The translations under genes and the position numbers were made by a program. This document shows, piece after piece, positions 1-7,276 of a stretch of DNA of 64,000 bases (within the stretch, counting starts at the first letter, position 1; every line of letters starts with the position of its first letter). Location: positions 806,001 to 870,000 of the forward strand of contig NZ_JAIETU010000002.1 in NCBI RefSeq assembly GCF_019744875.1, written 5' to 3'. Source of the DNA: Hyphomicrobium sp. (GTDB taxonomy: Bacteria > Pseudomonadota > Alphaproteobacteria > Rhizobiales > Hyphomicrobiaceae). The notes under the pieces are model-generated. The model worked only from the letters and a program-made list of their open reading frames with translations. It made no database searches and was not told where the DNA came from.

Positions 1-989
1 CCGTAACCCCCATCGCGGCTCGGCAGCGGCGCGCCGGCGCCGACATCCGGAAGCTGGCTGCGGGTGTAGCCGGCCGGCGGGCTCGGCGGGTACGCGGGGA
101 AACGCTCGGGCTCGGACGCCGCATAGCGCTCCGGGGCCGGGAACCTCTCCGGCGCCGGCTGCTCCGGCCTGTAGGCATAGCTGGGCGTGGCCTGGGCCTG
201 CGTGACAGGGTTTGCGGTCACAGAATTCGGATTGCGCCGGTAGGCGTCCCATTCGCGCGCCGACTGAGCGCGTTCCATGGCCGCAATGTCGGTGCCGCCA
301 TTCCACGGCCGGCTGGCCAGGTATTGGCGCTCGTGATGATCGCTGCCGTCGAGCGGCGCGCGGCCGGCATAGCGCACGCGCACCTTGCCGGTGCCGCCCG
401 CGCGAAGGCCCAGCGCGTCGGCGGATTTGCGCGACAGATCGATGACGCGATCGCCGACGTACGGTCCGCGATCGTTGATGCGCACGAGGATGGTGCGGTT
501 GTTGCTGAGGTTCGTGACATAGGCATAGCTCGGCATCGGCAGCGTCGGGTGCGCGGCCGTCAGCGCGTTCATGTCGAACACTTCGCCGTTGGCGGTGTGG
601 CGGCCGTGGAAGTCGCTGCCGTACCAGGAGGCGATGCCGACGCGGTCGTAGTCCGTCTGCTCACGCGGGTTGTACCAGCGTCCGCCGACCTGATAGGGGT
701 CGCCGACCTTGTAGCGTCCGCCGCCCTTGGGAATGTGATCGCCGTCCGCGGCGACGCGGCGGCTGGCGCTGACGCCCCATTTGGATTCCGGAAACATCGG
801 GCCGCCCGACTTGTCCGATGACGAGAAGGCGCCGGAGACGACGCTTTGGGTGCTCGAGCATCCCCCCAGCATGGCCGCCGCGGCGGCAATCGCCAAAGTC
901 AGCGCCATTGCACGAGGCGCGCCCTTGGGTGGGGTCCCAATCGTCTGAGAATACGGGTGTCCAGGCGCATTTGCGCCTTGGCTATGCAT
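1..989 (-). CDS. rlpA: RlpA-family septal ring lytic transglycosylase lipoprotein (3' end off window)
   Basis: The minus-strand reading frame stays open to base 1, so the C-terminus is missing. A hydrophobic stretch ending LGGC (lipobox) is followed by SSTQS, which marks a lipoprotein. A double-psi beta-barrel domain follows, with the RlpA hallmarks GIASWYGSDFHG, TANGEVFD, AAHPTLP and INDRGPY. A Pro/Glu-rich low-complexity tail reaches the window edge. RlpA proteins bind or cleave peptidoglycan lacking stem peptides at division sites. The start is uncertain: ATGs in frame lie at 1007, 989 and 908; 989 or 1007 gives a basic N-region (KGAPR) before the hydrophobic core, which 908 lacks. Confidence 0.88.
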   Translation of the reverse strand, partial: MHSQGANAPGHPYSQTIGTPPKGAPRAMALTLAIAAAAAMLGGCSSTQSVVSGAFSSSDKSGGPMFPESKWGVSASRRVAADGDHIPKGGGRYKVGDPYQVGGRWYNPREQTDYDRVGIASWYGSDFHGRHTANGEVFDMNALTAAHPTLPMPSYAYVTNLSNNRTILVRINDRGPYVGDRVIDLSRKSADALGLRAGGTGKVRVRYAGRAPLDGSDHHERQYLASRPWNGGTDIAAMERAQSAREWDAYRRNPNSVTANPVTQAQATPSYAYRPEQPAPERFPAPERYAASEPERFPAYPPSPPAGYTRSQLPDVGAGAPLPSRDGGY

Positions 990-1279
990 ACGCGACATCA
1001 ACGCCATCCCACAGGCCCTTACAACGGGCCTTTCCTGCCTAGACACTTCGGTGGCCACTGTTTCGCGGCCTTTGCCGAAGCCCTTGCACGATGACAGAGA
1101 GCAATTGCGATCCCGTTAAGCGGGGTTTGCGCCAGGGTCTTAAGGGGTTCGAAACCCGGCCGTGGGCCGGCCAAACCTGCGGCTTGAGGGGCAGGCACGG
1201 ACTGTGTAGGGTCCAGCGCCGTTGCGAGCCCCAGGGCCCGTCCGCTTTCGAGCGGCAGGGTGCGGGCGCGGCGGACTTC

Positions 1280-1369
1280 GGAGGGATGGTCGAGTGGTTT
1301 AAGGCACCGGTCTTGAAAACCGGCGTGGGTGCAAGCTCACCGTGGGTTCGAATCCCACTCCCTCCGCCA
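1280..1369 (+). tRNA. tRNA-Ser (anticodon TGA)
   Basis: A 90-nt class II tRNA. Acceptor strands GGAGGGA and TCCCTCC pair, the discriminator is G, and CCA is encoded at 1367-1369. The anticodon stem CCGGT/ACCGG encloses the loop CTTGAAA with anticodon TGA at 1314-1316, which reads UCN serine codons. A long variable arm and the T-loop GGTTCGAATCC are present. It is followed directly by tandem repeats. Confidence 0.97.
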
Positions 1370-1373
1370 CTTT

Positions 1374-1603
1374 GGCGCTCACGCCCGCGCAGCGGGCTCC
1401 GCGGGGGCGCGGCACTGGCCGCGGGTCGCGTTGCTCCCGAGCCCTTCGGGCTGCTAGCTGGCGCTCACGCCCGCGCAGCGGGCTCCGCGGGGGCGCGGCA
1501 CTGGCCGCGGGTCGCGTTGCTTCCGAGCCCTTCGGGCTGCTAGCTGGCGCTCACGCCCGCGCAGCAGGCTCCGCGCGGGCGCGGCACTGGCCGCGGGTCG
1601 CGT
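1374..1603 (+). repeat. 86-bp tandem repeat, about 2.7 copies
   Basis: Copies begin at 1374, 1460 and 1546, each starting GGCGCTCACGCCCGCGCAGC. Copies 1 and 2 differ at one base; copy 3 is cut short at about 1603. Each full copy contains GAGCCCTTCGGGCTGC, a GC-rich hairpin with a TTCG tetraloop, so the array offers two terminator-like hairpins directly behind the tRNA. Open frames through it follow the repeat and do not look like genes. Confidence 0.9.
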
Positions 1604-1858
1604 CCAAGCGAAGCTTGGCTCCGCCAAGACGCTCCCTGGCCCTTCGGGCCGAAGTTCGAAGTTCTCCCTTCGGCTCCGCCACGTTGTCGCTCACGCCCGT
1701 CATGGCGAAGCCATGCTCCGCATGGACAGGCGCTCCGCATGGGCAGCGCTCGCGCCGGGTCGCGTCTAAGCGAAGCTTGGCTCCGCCAAGATGCTCCCAA
1801 GCCCTTCGGGCTGTCAGAGTTCGAACTTGACCTCTCCGAGGCATGCAAGCAGGCGCTA
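1604..1858. repeat. Mosaic of short dispersed repeats after the tRNA-Ser array
   Basis: AGCGAAGCTTGGCTCCGCCA occurs at about 1608 and again at about 1769, each followed by AAG[AC]-like sequence and GCTCC. A second unit, TCATGGCGAAGCCATGCTCC at about 1700-1719, recurs as a near copy at 2583. CCTTCGGGC hairpins are interspersed. No credible coding sequence is visible. Confidence 0.75.
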
Positions 1859-1868
1859 GATCAGGAAT

Positions 1869-1900
1869 GATTGGAGCGAGTTTTCATGTTCGCTCCAATC
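1869..1900. terminator. Perfect inverted repeat downstream of the GNAT gene
   Basis: GATTGGAGCGA (1869-1879) and TCGCTCCAATC (1890-1900) form an 11-bp stem with a 10-nt loop, just past the stop of the minus-strand acetyltransferase. There is no long T-tract, so a terminator role is inferred from position. Confidence 0.5.
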
Positions 1901-1911
1901 ACCGACGGAGC

Positions 1912-2379
1912 TTAGTCGAACGAGCAACGCCAGCAGATGAGAAGTCCGTCCTCATCGTCGTGGCGTTCGCCAACTTTCCTGAAGCCATTGCGACTGAGAA
2001 CGTGCTGGGATGGCAAGTTCGCCGGACTCGTCTCAGCCGTCAGGGCATTCACATGGGGCGCGTTCTGCGCCCATGCCATGATGTCGCCGATCGCCCGGCT
2101 TGCGATACCGCGATTTTGCCGGCTTGGCGCGATGCCATAGCCGATATCCACAACACCGCCGATCGGCGGGCGCGTGACGGAGCACAGGCCCGCTACTTCA
2201 TCGTCATCGACGATAAGCCAAGACGCCGGTGAGAATGATTCACGCACTCGTGCGGCTACGTTGGCCAGCATTTGAAGCACCTCCTTGGGTGCGATCGGCG
2301 TATCAGGTAGTTTGAAGGTTCGGGGCGCAATTCCGCGAACCAGCGAGGCATAATCCTCGTCAGTGCTCTCTAAGATCAT
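1912..2379 (-). CDS. GNAT-family N-acetyltransferase
   Basis: 155 residues, matching the RimJ/RimL-like GNAT fold. The acetyl-CoA loop region reads GYGIAPSRQNRGIASRAIGD (residues about 78-97), followed by the typical late motif LSRNGFRKVGERHDDEDG. GNAT enzymes of this type acetylate protein N-termini or small amines, and the substrate cannot be read here. A GAGAG ribosome site precedes the ATG at 2379. It stands alone between the repeat cluster and a gene-poor stretch and has lower GC than its neighbours, so recent acquisition is possible. Confidence 0.85.
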   Translation of the reverse strand: MILESTDEDYASLVRGIAPRTFKLPDTPIAPKEVLQMLANVAARVRESFSPASWLIVDDDEVAGLCSVTRPPIGGVVDIGYGIAPSRQNRGIASRAIGDIMAWAQNAPHVNALTAETSPANLPSQHVLSRNGFRKVGERHDDEDGLLICWRCSFD

Positions 2380-2768
2380 TGTGTCTCTCGAATGAAGAGT
2401 GCGCCCGAAGACGCTATCCGCGTAAGCCGATCAGAGGCGCGATTTGTCGCTCACGTCATTGTTCAGCCGTGGTAACGGTAAGAAATGGGAGCGATGAGCA
2501 AAGGCAATCTCCTGTAATTGTTGTAATATGCGTTTGTGTTGCCTGCTTGTAAAGTATGAGAGGCGACTGCCCACGCGCGCGTGATGGCGAAGCCGTGCTC
2601 CGCCATGGACCGGGCTGTCATCGATGATCGTGAGCAACTTTGCGTCGCTCAGTCCGAAGCCGACGTTGAAAGCTGGGCTGCCCAACGACTAGCCAGTTGG
2701 ATGAAATTTGCGGCGGCACAGCGGTTGTGCGCGCTCAACTGGGCTCGATTTGGCGGGCGGCTTCATCT
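2380..2768. other. Gene-poor stretch with a copy of a dispersed repeat
   Basis: No convincing gene is seen. Short frames lack ribosome sites and recognisable motifs. The stretch is AT-richer around 2500-2560. At 2572-2610 it carries a near copy of the repeat unit found at 1689-1726 (shared core ATGGCGAAGCC[AG]TGCTCCGC). The promoter for the guanidine operon follows. Confidence 0.6.
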
Positions 2769-2783
2769 GGCACGGCGCGTGCA
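2768..2783 (+). promoter_or_regulatory. Candidate sigma-54 (-24/-12) promoter of the guanidine operon
   Basis: TGGCACGGCGCGTGCA matches the sigma-54 consensus TGGCACG-N4-TTGCA at nearly every position. The invariant GG (2769-2770) and GC (2781-2782) are separated by exactly 10 bp. The predicted start, about 12 nt after the GC, falls just upstream of the riboswitch. Sigma-54 control fits a nitrogen-scavenging operon. NtrC sites were not identified. Confidence 0.6.
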
Positions 2784-2802
2784 CTTAGCCATCTCATAAT
2801 GC

Positions 2803-2912
2803 CTCTAGGGTTCCGATCGCGCATCCTGCGTCGATGCTGGTCCGAGAGAGGCCCTCTCGCTCAGGCCCACCGCTTGAGCGAAGCCACGGCGGGATAAAAG
2901 CCCGGGAGACCT
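2803..2912 (+). ncRNA. Guanidine-I riboswitch (ykkC class)
   Basis: The conserved blocks of the ykkC/guanidine-I aptamer appear in order: CTAGGGTTCCG (2805-2815), TGGTCCGAGAG (about 2837-2847), a variable helix, ACGGCGGGATAAAAGCCCGG (2886-2905) and GGGAGAC. In the known class, guanidine binding turns on downstream genes for guanidine carriers, carboxylases and transporters. Here it lies about 120 nt upstream of an ABC-transporter/carboxylase operon, which is one of the class's usual contexts. Recognition is by eye; no covariance search was run. Confidence 0.93.
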
Positions 2913-2936
2913 ACACCGCAGGGAGCCCCAAGCTCT

Positions 2937-2999
2937 CGAACGGAAGGCCTCCTTCGTGTGCGTCTTGCGCCCCCGTTCGTCCTTGGCCCCTTGCGAACG
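2937..2999 (+). promoter_or_regulatory. Possible riboswitch expression platform (alternative hairpins)
   Basis: CGAACGG (2937-2943) can pair with CCGTTCG (2973-2979). The same CGTTCG (2974-2979) can instead pair with CGAACG (2994-2999). The two pairings exclude each other, as in an on/off switch. No clear T-tract follows, so the mechanism is undetermined. Confidence 0.35.
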
Positions 3000-3029
3000 A
3001 CAGTTGGTTGGTCAGCACAGGGGTGTTTC

Positions 3030-4094
3030 ATGAACCGGTCCCTCTTCACGTTCCTCAAGGGCGCCGTCGCCGCGGCAGCGTGCGCAGCGCTTACACTTCC
3101 CGGCGCGCAAGCCGCTGAGAAGAAAGATTTCAAGGTCGCCTGGTCGATCTATGTCGGCTGGATGCCGTGGGGCTATGCCGCCGACTCCGGCATCGTCAAG
3201 AAGTGGGCCGACAAGTACGGCATCACCATCGAGGTGAAGCAGTTCAACGACTACGTCGAGAGCATCAACCAGTACACGGCCGGCGCCTTCGATGCCGTGA
3301 CCCTCACCAACATGGACGCGCTCTCGATCCCCGCGGCAGGCGGCGTCGACACCACGGCGGTGATCGTTGGCGACTACTCGAACGGCAACGACGCCGTCAT
3401 CCTGAAGGGCAAGGACAAGCTCGAGGATATCAAGGGCCAGACCGTCAACCTCGTCGAGTTCTCGGTTTCGCACTACCTGCTCGCGCGCGCCTTGGAGAGC
3501 ATCAAGCTCGCCGAGAAGGACGTTAAAGTCGTCAACACGTCGGACGCCGACATGGCGTCAGCCTACGGCACGGCCGATGTCACCGCGGTCGTCACTTGGA
3601 AGCCCATCGTCTCCACCATTCTTGAATCTCCGGGCGCCAAGGTCGTCTTCGACAGCTCGTCGATCCCGGGTGAGATCATCGACCTCCTGGTCGCCAACAC
3701 CGCGGTCCTGAAAGACAATCCCAAGTTCGGAAAGGCGCTGGCCGGCATCTGGTACGACACCATGAAGGCGCTCGCCGAGGACAAGGCCGCCAAGGAGCAT
3801 ATGGCGAAAGCGTCCGGCACCGATGTCGCCGGTTTCGATGATCAGCTCAAGACCACCAAGCTGTTCGCCACCCCTGCCGACGCCCTCGCCTTCACCACCG
3901 GCGCAGACATCAAAGCCAAGTCTGAGCTTGTCTCCAACTTCCTGTTCGACAAAGCCCTCCTTGGCAAGGACGCGAAGTCTGCCGGCGCCATCGGCATCGA
4001 GTTCCCCGACAAGAGCGTGTTCGGCGAGAAGGGCAACGTGAAGCTCCGCTTCGACGCGACGTACATGCAGGAAGCGGCTGACGGAAAGCTCTGA
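3030..4094 (+). CDS. ABC transporter periplasmic binding protein, urea/guanidine-carboxylase-associated
   Basis: 354 residues. A Sec signal peptide (MNRSLFTFLKG, hydrophobic run, cleavage near AQA-AEKK at about residue 28) precedes an NMT1/taurine-type binding fold starting FKVAWSIYVGWMPWGY. The family is the binding protein that accompanies urea-amidolyase-type carboxylases. With the guanidine riboswitch upstream, guanidine is the likely ligand (inference). The ATG at 3030 is chosen because it gives the signal peptide and has AGGGGTG upstream; an in-frame extension to 2958 would destroy the signal. First gene of the operon reaching 12702. Confidence 0.9.
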   Translation: MNRSLFTFLKGAVAAAACAALTLPGAQAAEKKDFKVAWSIYVGWMPWGYAADSGIVKKWADKYGITIEVKQFNDYVESINQYTAGAFDAVTLTNMDALSIPAAGGVDTTAVIVGDYSNGNDAVILKGKDKLEDIKGQTVNLVEFSVSHYLLARALESIKLAEKDVKVVNTSDADMASAYGTADVTAVVTWKPIVSTILESPGAKVVFDSSSIPGEIIDLLVANTAVLKDNPKFGKALAGIWYDTMKALAEDKAAKEHMAKASGTDVAGFDDQLKTTKLFATPADALAFTTGADIKAKSELVSNFLFDKALLGKDAKSAGAIGIEFPDKSVFGEKGNVKLRFDATYMQEAADGKL

Positions 4095-4133
4095 TCTTCC
4101 ACGCAACTGAGAACGGCAAGACCCGGGACACCG

Positions 4134-4952
4134 ATGCGCCTGTTGAACCTCAAGCCCGACAGAACGTGGAGCTTCGCGCTCGCGCTCTTGCCGTTCCTCG
4201 CTCTCTTGATTGCCTACACGATGGGCTCGGCCATTCGCCTGGCCGAGAACCCCAACGACAAGCTGCTGCCCGGCTTCAATTCGATGGTCGAGGCCGTCAA
4301 GCACTATGCGCTTCAACCTGACGCGCGCAGCGGCATCTACCTGATGTGGAACGACACGGCGTCGAGCATGACGCTGCTTCTTTCCGCGCTCGCCATCTCG
4401 ATCCTGATCGCGCTCGTGTTCGGCATCATGATCGGCCTCTTGCCGGTCATGGGCGCCACGTTCGGCCCTGTGGTGGCCGTGATGTCCATGGTTCCGCCGT
4501 TGGCGCTCCTGCCCATCCTCTTCATCATCATGGGACTGGGGGATGCGGCAAAGATCACGCTGATCGTGATTGGCACGACGCTGAAGCTGATCCGGGACGT
4601 GGCCCTGCGCGTCGGCGATTTGCCGCGCGAACAGCTCATCAAGGCGCAGACGCTCGGAGCGTCGACCTGGCAGATCGGCCTGCGTGTCGTGCTGCCGCAA
4701 ATCCTGCCGCGCCTGATCGATGCGGTTCGCCTCGAAATCGGTCCGGCCTGGCTGTTCCTCATCGCCGCGGAAGCCATCGCCGCCGATTCCGGGCTCGGCT
4801 ACCGCATCTTTCTCGTCAGGCGCTACCTCGCCATGGACGTGATCATTCCCTACGTCATCTGGATCACGCTGCTCGCCTTCTTGATGGATCTCGCGCTCCG
4901 ACTTCTCCAGCGCCGGGCATTCCCCTGGTTTGCAGGAGCGCGCGCGGCATGA
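4134..4952 (+). CDS. ABC transporter permease, urea/guanidine-carboxylase-associated
   Basis: 272 residues with about six membrane helices and a BPD_transp_1 coupling loop (EQLIKAQTLGASTWQIGLRV, about residues 164-183). It is the inner-membrane partner of the preceding binding protein. Its stop overlaps the start of the ATPase gene by four bases (ATGA at 4949-4952), which indicates translational coupling. Family and order match the carboxylase-associated importers; guanidine as substrate is inferred from the riboswitch. Confidence 0.9.
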   Translation: MRLLNLKPDRTWSFALALLPFLALLIAYTMGSAIRLAENPNDKLLPGFNSMVEAVKHYALQPDARSGIYLMWNDTASSMTLLLSALAISILIALVFGIMIGLLPVMGATFGPVVAVMSMVPPLALLPILFIIMGLGDAAKITLIVIGTTLKLIRDVALRVGDLPREQLIKAQTLGASTWQIGLRVVLPQILPRLIDAVRLEIGPAWLFLIAAEAIAADSGLGYRIFLVRRYLAMDVIIPYVIWITLLAFLMDLALRLLQRRAFPWFAGARAA

Positions 4953-5785
4953 CGGGGATCGTCTTCGACAAGGTCTGGAAGGAGTACGGCAGCCACGTCG
5001 TGCTCGAACGCATCGATCTCGACATCGCGCCGCGCTCGTTCGTGGCCCTCGTCGGTCCATCCGGCTGTGGCAAGACAACATTCCTGCGCATGCTTCTCGG
5101 TGAGGAGAAGCCCACGCGCGGCAAGATCCTGGTCGGTGGCGCGCCTCTCAAGGCCGAGCCGGATTCCGATCGCGGCGTCGTCTTTCAGCGCTACTCCGTC
5201 TTTCCGCACCTGACCGTTCTGGCCAACGTCATGGTTGGGCGCGAATTCCAGCAGTCACCCTTCCTCGGCAAGCTGTTCGGACGGCGCCGGCGCGAGGCTG
5301 CAGACGAAGCCCACAAGCTCTTGGAAGCGGTCGGCCTCAAGGGTCATGAGGATAAGTATCCGACGGCGCTCTCGGGCGGCATGCAGCAGCGCCTCGCACT
5401 GGCGCAGGCCCTCAACCGGAAGCCGAAAATACTGCTGCTCGACGAACCGTTCGGCGCACTCGACCCCGGCATCCGCGCCGACATCCACGTTCTGATCCGC
5501 AAGATCTGGAACGAGAACGATCTGACCGTCGTGATGGTGACGCACGACCTGTCCGAAGCGTTCCGCCTCGGCTCGCGCGTCATCGCCTTCGAGCGCCCCC
5601 GCAACAGGCCCGAGGAGCTGGAACGCTACGGCGCGACGCTCGACGATCTCTCGCTCGCCGAGGCGATGTCGAAAGCCGGCGCAAGCATCACGCGCGATTT
5701 CGAGGTGTGGCCCAAGAAGGTTGCCGGCCCGCTTCCGGACATCGCGAAGCAGCTCGATCAAACCAGCGGTGAAGCCCGCAGCTGA
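4949..5785 (+). CDS. ABC transporter ATP-binding protein, urea/guanidine-carboxylase-associated
   Basis: 278 residues. Walker A is GPSGCGKTT (about residues 37-45), the signature is LSGGMQQRLALAQAL, Walker B is ILLLDEPFGALD, and the switch histidine is in VTHDLSEAF. It powers the importer formed with the two preceding genes. The ATG at 4949 overlaps the permease stop; the frame is open upstream inside the permease gene, but homology begins at MTGIVFDKVWKEYG. The C-terminus (about 60 residues after the switch) is typical of this subgroup. Confidence 0.92.
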   Translation: MTGIVFDKVWKEYGSHVVLERIDLDIAPRSFVALVGPSGCGKTTFLRMLLGEEKPTRGKILVGGAPLKAEPDSDRGVVFQRYSVFPHLTVLANVMVGREFQQSPFLGKLFGRRRREAADEAHKLLEAVGLKGHEDKYPTALSGGMQQRLALAQALNRKPKILLLDEPFGALDPGIRADIHVLIRKIWNENDLTVVMVTHDLSEAFRLGSRVIAFERPRNRPEELERYGATLDDLSLAEAMSKAGASITRDFEVWPKKVAGPLPDIAKQLDQTSGEARS

Positions 5786-5893
5786 GCCGAACAGCCTCCC
5801 GCCGGGGACGACCCCGCGCGGCTTCTTTCTCGCCCCCGGGACGGCCCGGACAGAACAACGCGGGATGAAGCGCCCGCAGAGAGGAGCAGCGGC

Positions 5894-6613
5894 GTGAACG
5901 ACGTGATCTACAGCGATGTTCTACCCGGTGGGAAGCACTGGTCGATGATCATGCGGCGCAATTATCGCCTGCGCATCACCGATCTCGACGGCGGCGCCAA
6001 TGTCGGCATGCTGTTCTACAACCCCTCGAACCTTCTCGAACGCTACAACGCGCCCGACACGCTGAAGGGCCAGCACACCTTCAAGCTCACCCAGGGCCAC
6101 TGCCTCTATTCCGACATGGGGCGCATCTTCTGCTCGATCGTGGCCGACACGGCGGGCTGGCACGACACCGTCTGCGGCTCCTCAACCAAGGCGATGGTCG
6201 CCGCCCGCTGGGGCGGCTCGACCTACCAAAAGGTCCGCAACGACTGGCAACAGAACGGCCGCGACAGCTTCCTCGTCGAGGCGGCGAAGTACGGCCTGGG
6301 CCGTCGCGATCTCGCAGCCAACCTCAACTGGTTCAGCAAAGTCAGCACTGACGACAGCGGCAAGATGACGTTCGATGCGTCCGCCGCCAAAGCCGGCGCT
6401 CTGGTCGAGCTGCGCTTCGAGATGGACACGCTCGTCCTCTTCCACACCTGCCCGCATCCGCTCGATCCGAGCCCTACTTATCCGAGCAAACCCGTCCGCT
6501 TCGAGATCCTCGAAAGCGTGCCGGCCGCCGCCGACGATCCGTGCCTGCTCTCCGCTCCCGAGAACGGCCGCGGCTTCGAGAACAACCGCATCTTTCACGC
6601 CGGCTGCTGTTGA
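5894..6613 (+). CDS. DUF1989 protein, UAAP1 type: carboxyguanidine deiminase subunit
   Basis: 239 residues of the family long called urea-amidolyase-associated protein 1. The DUF1989 core shows GWHDTVC (His90, Asp91, Thr92, Cys94) and HTCPHPLDP (Cys186), likely metal-site residues. Published work showed that UAAP1/UAAP2 pairs form carboxyguanidine deiminase (CgdAB), which removes two ammonia from carboxyguanidine to give allophanate. The start is GTG at 5894 with GAGGAG seven bases upstream. The next gene encodes the partner, 14 bases downstream. I have not assigned the A or B letter. Confidence 0.9.
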   Translation: MNDVIYSDVLPGGKHWSMIMRRNYRLRITDLDGGANVGMLFYNPSNLLERYNAPDTLKGQHTFKLTQGHCLYSDMGRIFCSIVADTAGWHDTVCGSSTKAMVAARWGGSTYQKVRNDWQQNGRDSFLVEAAKYGLGRRDLAANLNWFSKVSTDDSGKMTFDASAAKAGALVELRFEMDTLVLFHTCPHPLDPSPTYPSKPVRFEILESVPAAADDPCLLSAPENGRGFENNRIFHAGCC

Positions 6614-6627
6614 GAAAGGAGGGGGAC

Positions 6628-7275
6628 ATGATCAAGGAAAGCACGCGCGATCCTGCGGCCGCCGCCTATCGCGAGACGGTCCTGGCCGGTGACTACTGGA
6701 TGCACGTCGTCAAGCGCGGCGAGACGCTGCGCATCGTCGATGTGGAAGGCAACCAGGCGGCCGATACCCTATTTTACAATGCCGACGACCCGCATGAGCG
6801 CTACTCCGTCTGCGATACCATTCGAGAGCAAGCCAACGTCTATCTCGGCCCCGGATCGGTCCTTCTGTCCGATCTCTGCCGCCCGTTGATGACGATCACG
6901 GCAGATACGGTCGGACGGCACGACACGTTGGGCGGCGCCTGCGCCACCGAGAGCAACACAGTCCGATACGCGCTCGATAAGAAGAGCATGCATGCCTGCC
7001 GCGACAGCTATCTGCTGGCGACGATTGAAAACGAGCAGTACGGCCTGACGAAGCGCGACATCGCCCACAACATCAACTTCTTCATGAACGTGCCGGTGAC
7101 GCCCCACGGCGGATTGACGTTCGCAGACGGCGTCTCCGCGCCGGGCAAGTACGTCGAGATGCGCGCCGAGATGAACGTGATCGTTCTCATCTCGAACTGC
7201 CCGCAGCTCAACAATCCCTGCAATGCTTACAACCCCACGCCTCTTGAAGTTCTGATCTGGTCGGAGGGCACCTGA
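6628..7275 (+). CDS. DUF1989 protein, UAAP2 type: carboxyguanidine deiminase subunit
   Basis: 215 residues, paralogous to the preceding gene and forming with it the likely heteromeric carboxyguanidine deiminase. Motifs are [17 protein letters not shown] and [13 protein letters not shown], the same His-Asp-Thr and Cys-Pro pattern as UAAP1. The ATG at 6628 has an exceptionally strong ribosome site (AAAGGAGGGGG). The frame is open further upstream inside UAAP1, but that extension does not look like the family. The stop TGA at 7273-7275 is one base before the carboxylase GTG, consistent with coupled translation. Confidence 0.9.
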   Translation: MIKESTRDPAAAAYRETVLAGDYWMHVVKRGETLRIVDVEGNQAADTLFYNADDPHERYSVCDTIREQANVYLGPGSVLLSDLCRPLMTITADTVGRHDTLGGACATESNTVRYALDKKSMHACRDSYLLATIENEQYGLTKRDIAHNINFFMNVPVTPHGGLTFADGVSAPGKYVEMRAEMNVIVLISNCPQLNNPCNAYNPTPLEVLIWSEGT

Positions 7276-7276
7276 C

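Noticed and set aside
1342-1848. Long open frames on both strands through 1342-1848
   Set aside because: They follow the 86-bp tandem repeat and hairpins; the open frame is a by-product of GC-rich repeats with a period close to a multiple of three.
1280-2400. Prophage or integrative element at tRNA-Ser
   Set aside because: No integrase, no direct repeat of the tRNA 3' end was found nearby; only the tandem repeats and a GNAT gene are present.
2431-2685. 84-residue minus-strand frame in the gap before the guanidine operon
   Set aside because: No ribosome site or motif; it spans the repeat copy at 2572-2610 and the sequence looks non-coding.
2795-2800. CATAAT as a sigma-70 -10 box for the guanidine operon
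   Set aside because: No acceptable -35 at 16-18 bp upstream; the sigma-54 element matches far better.
3558-5081. 507-residue minus-strand frame opposite the ABC transporter genes
   Set aside because: Shadow frame: Arg/Glu/His-rich, no motif, while the plus strand encodes three clear family members.
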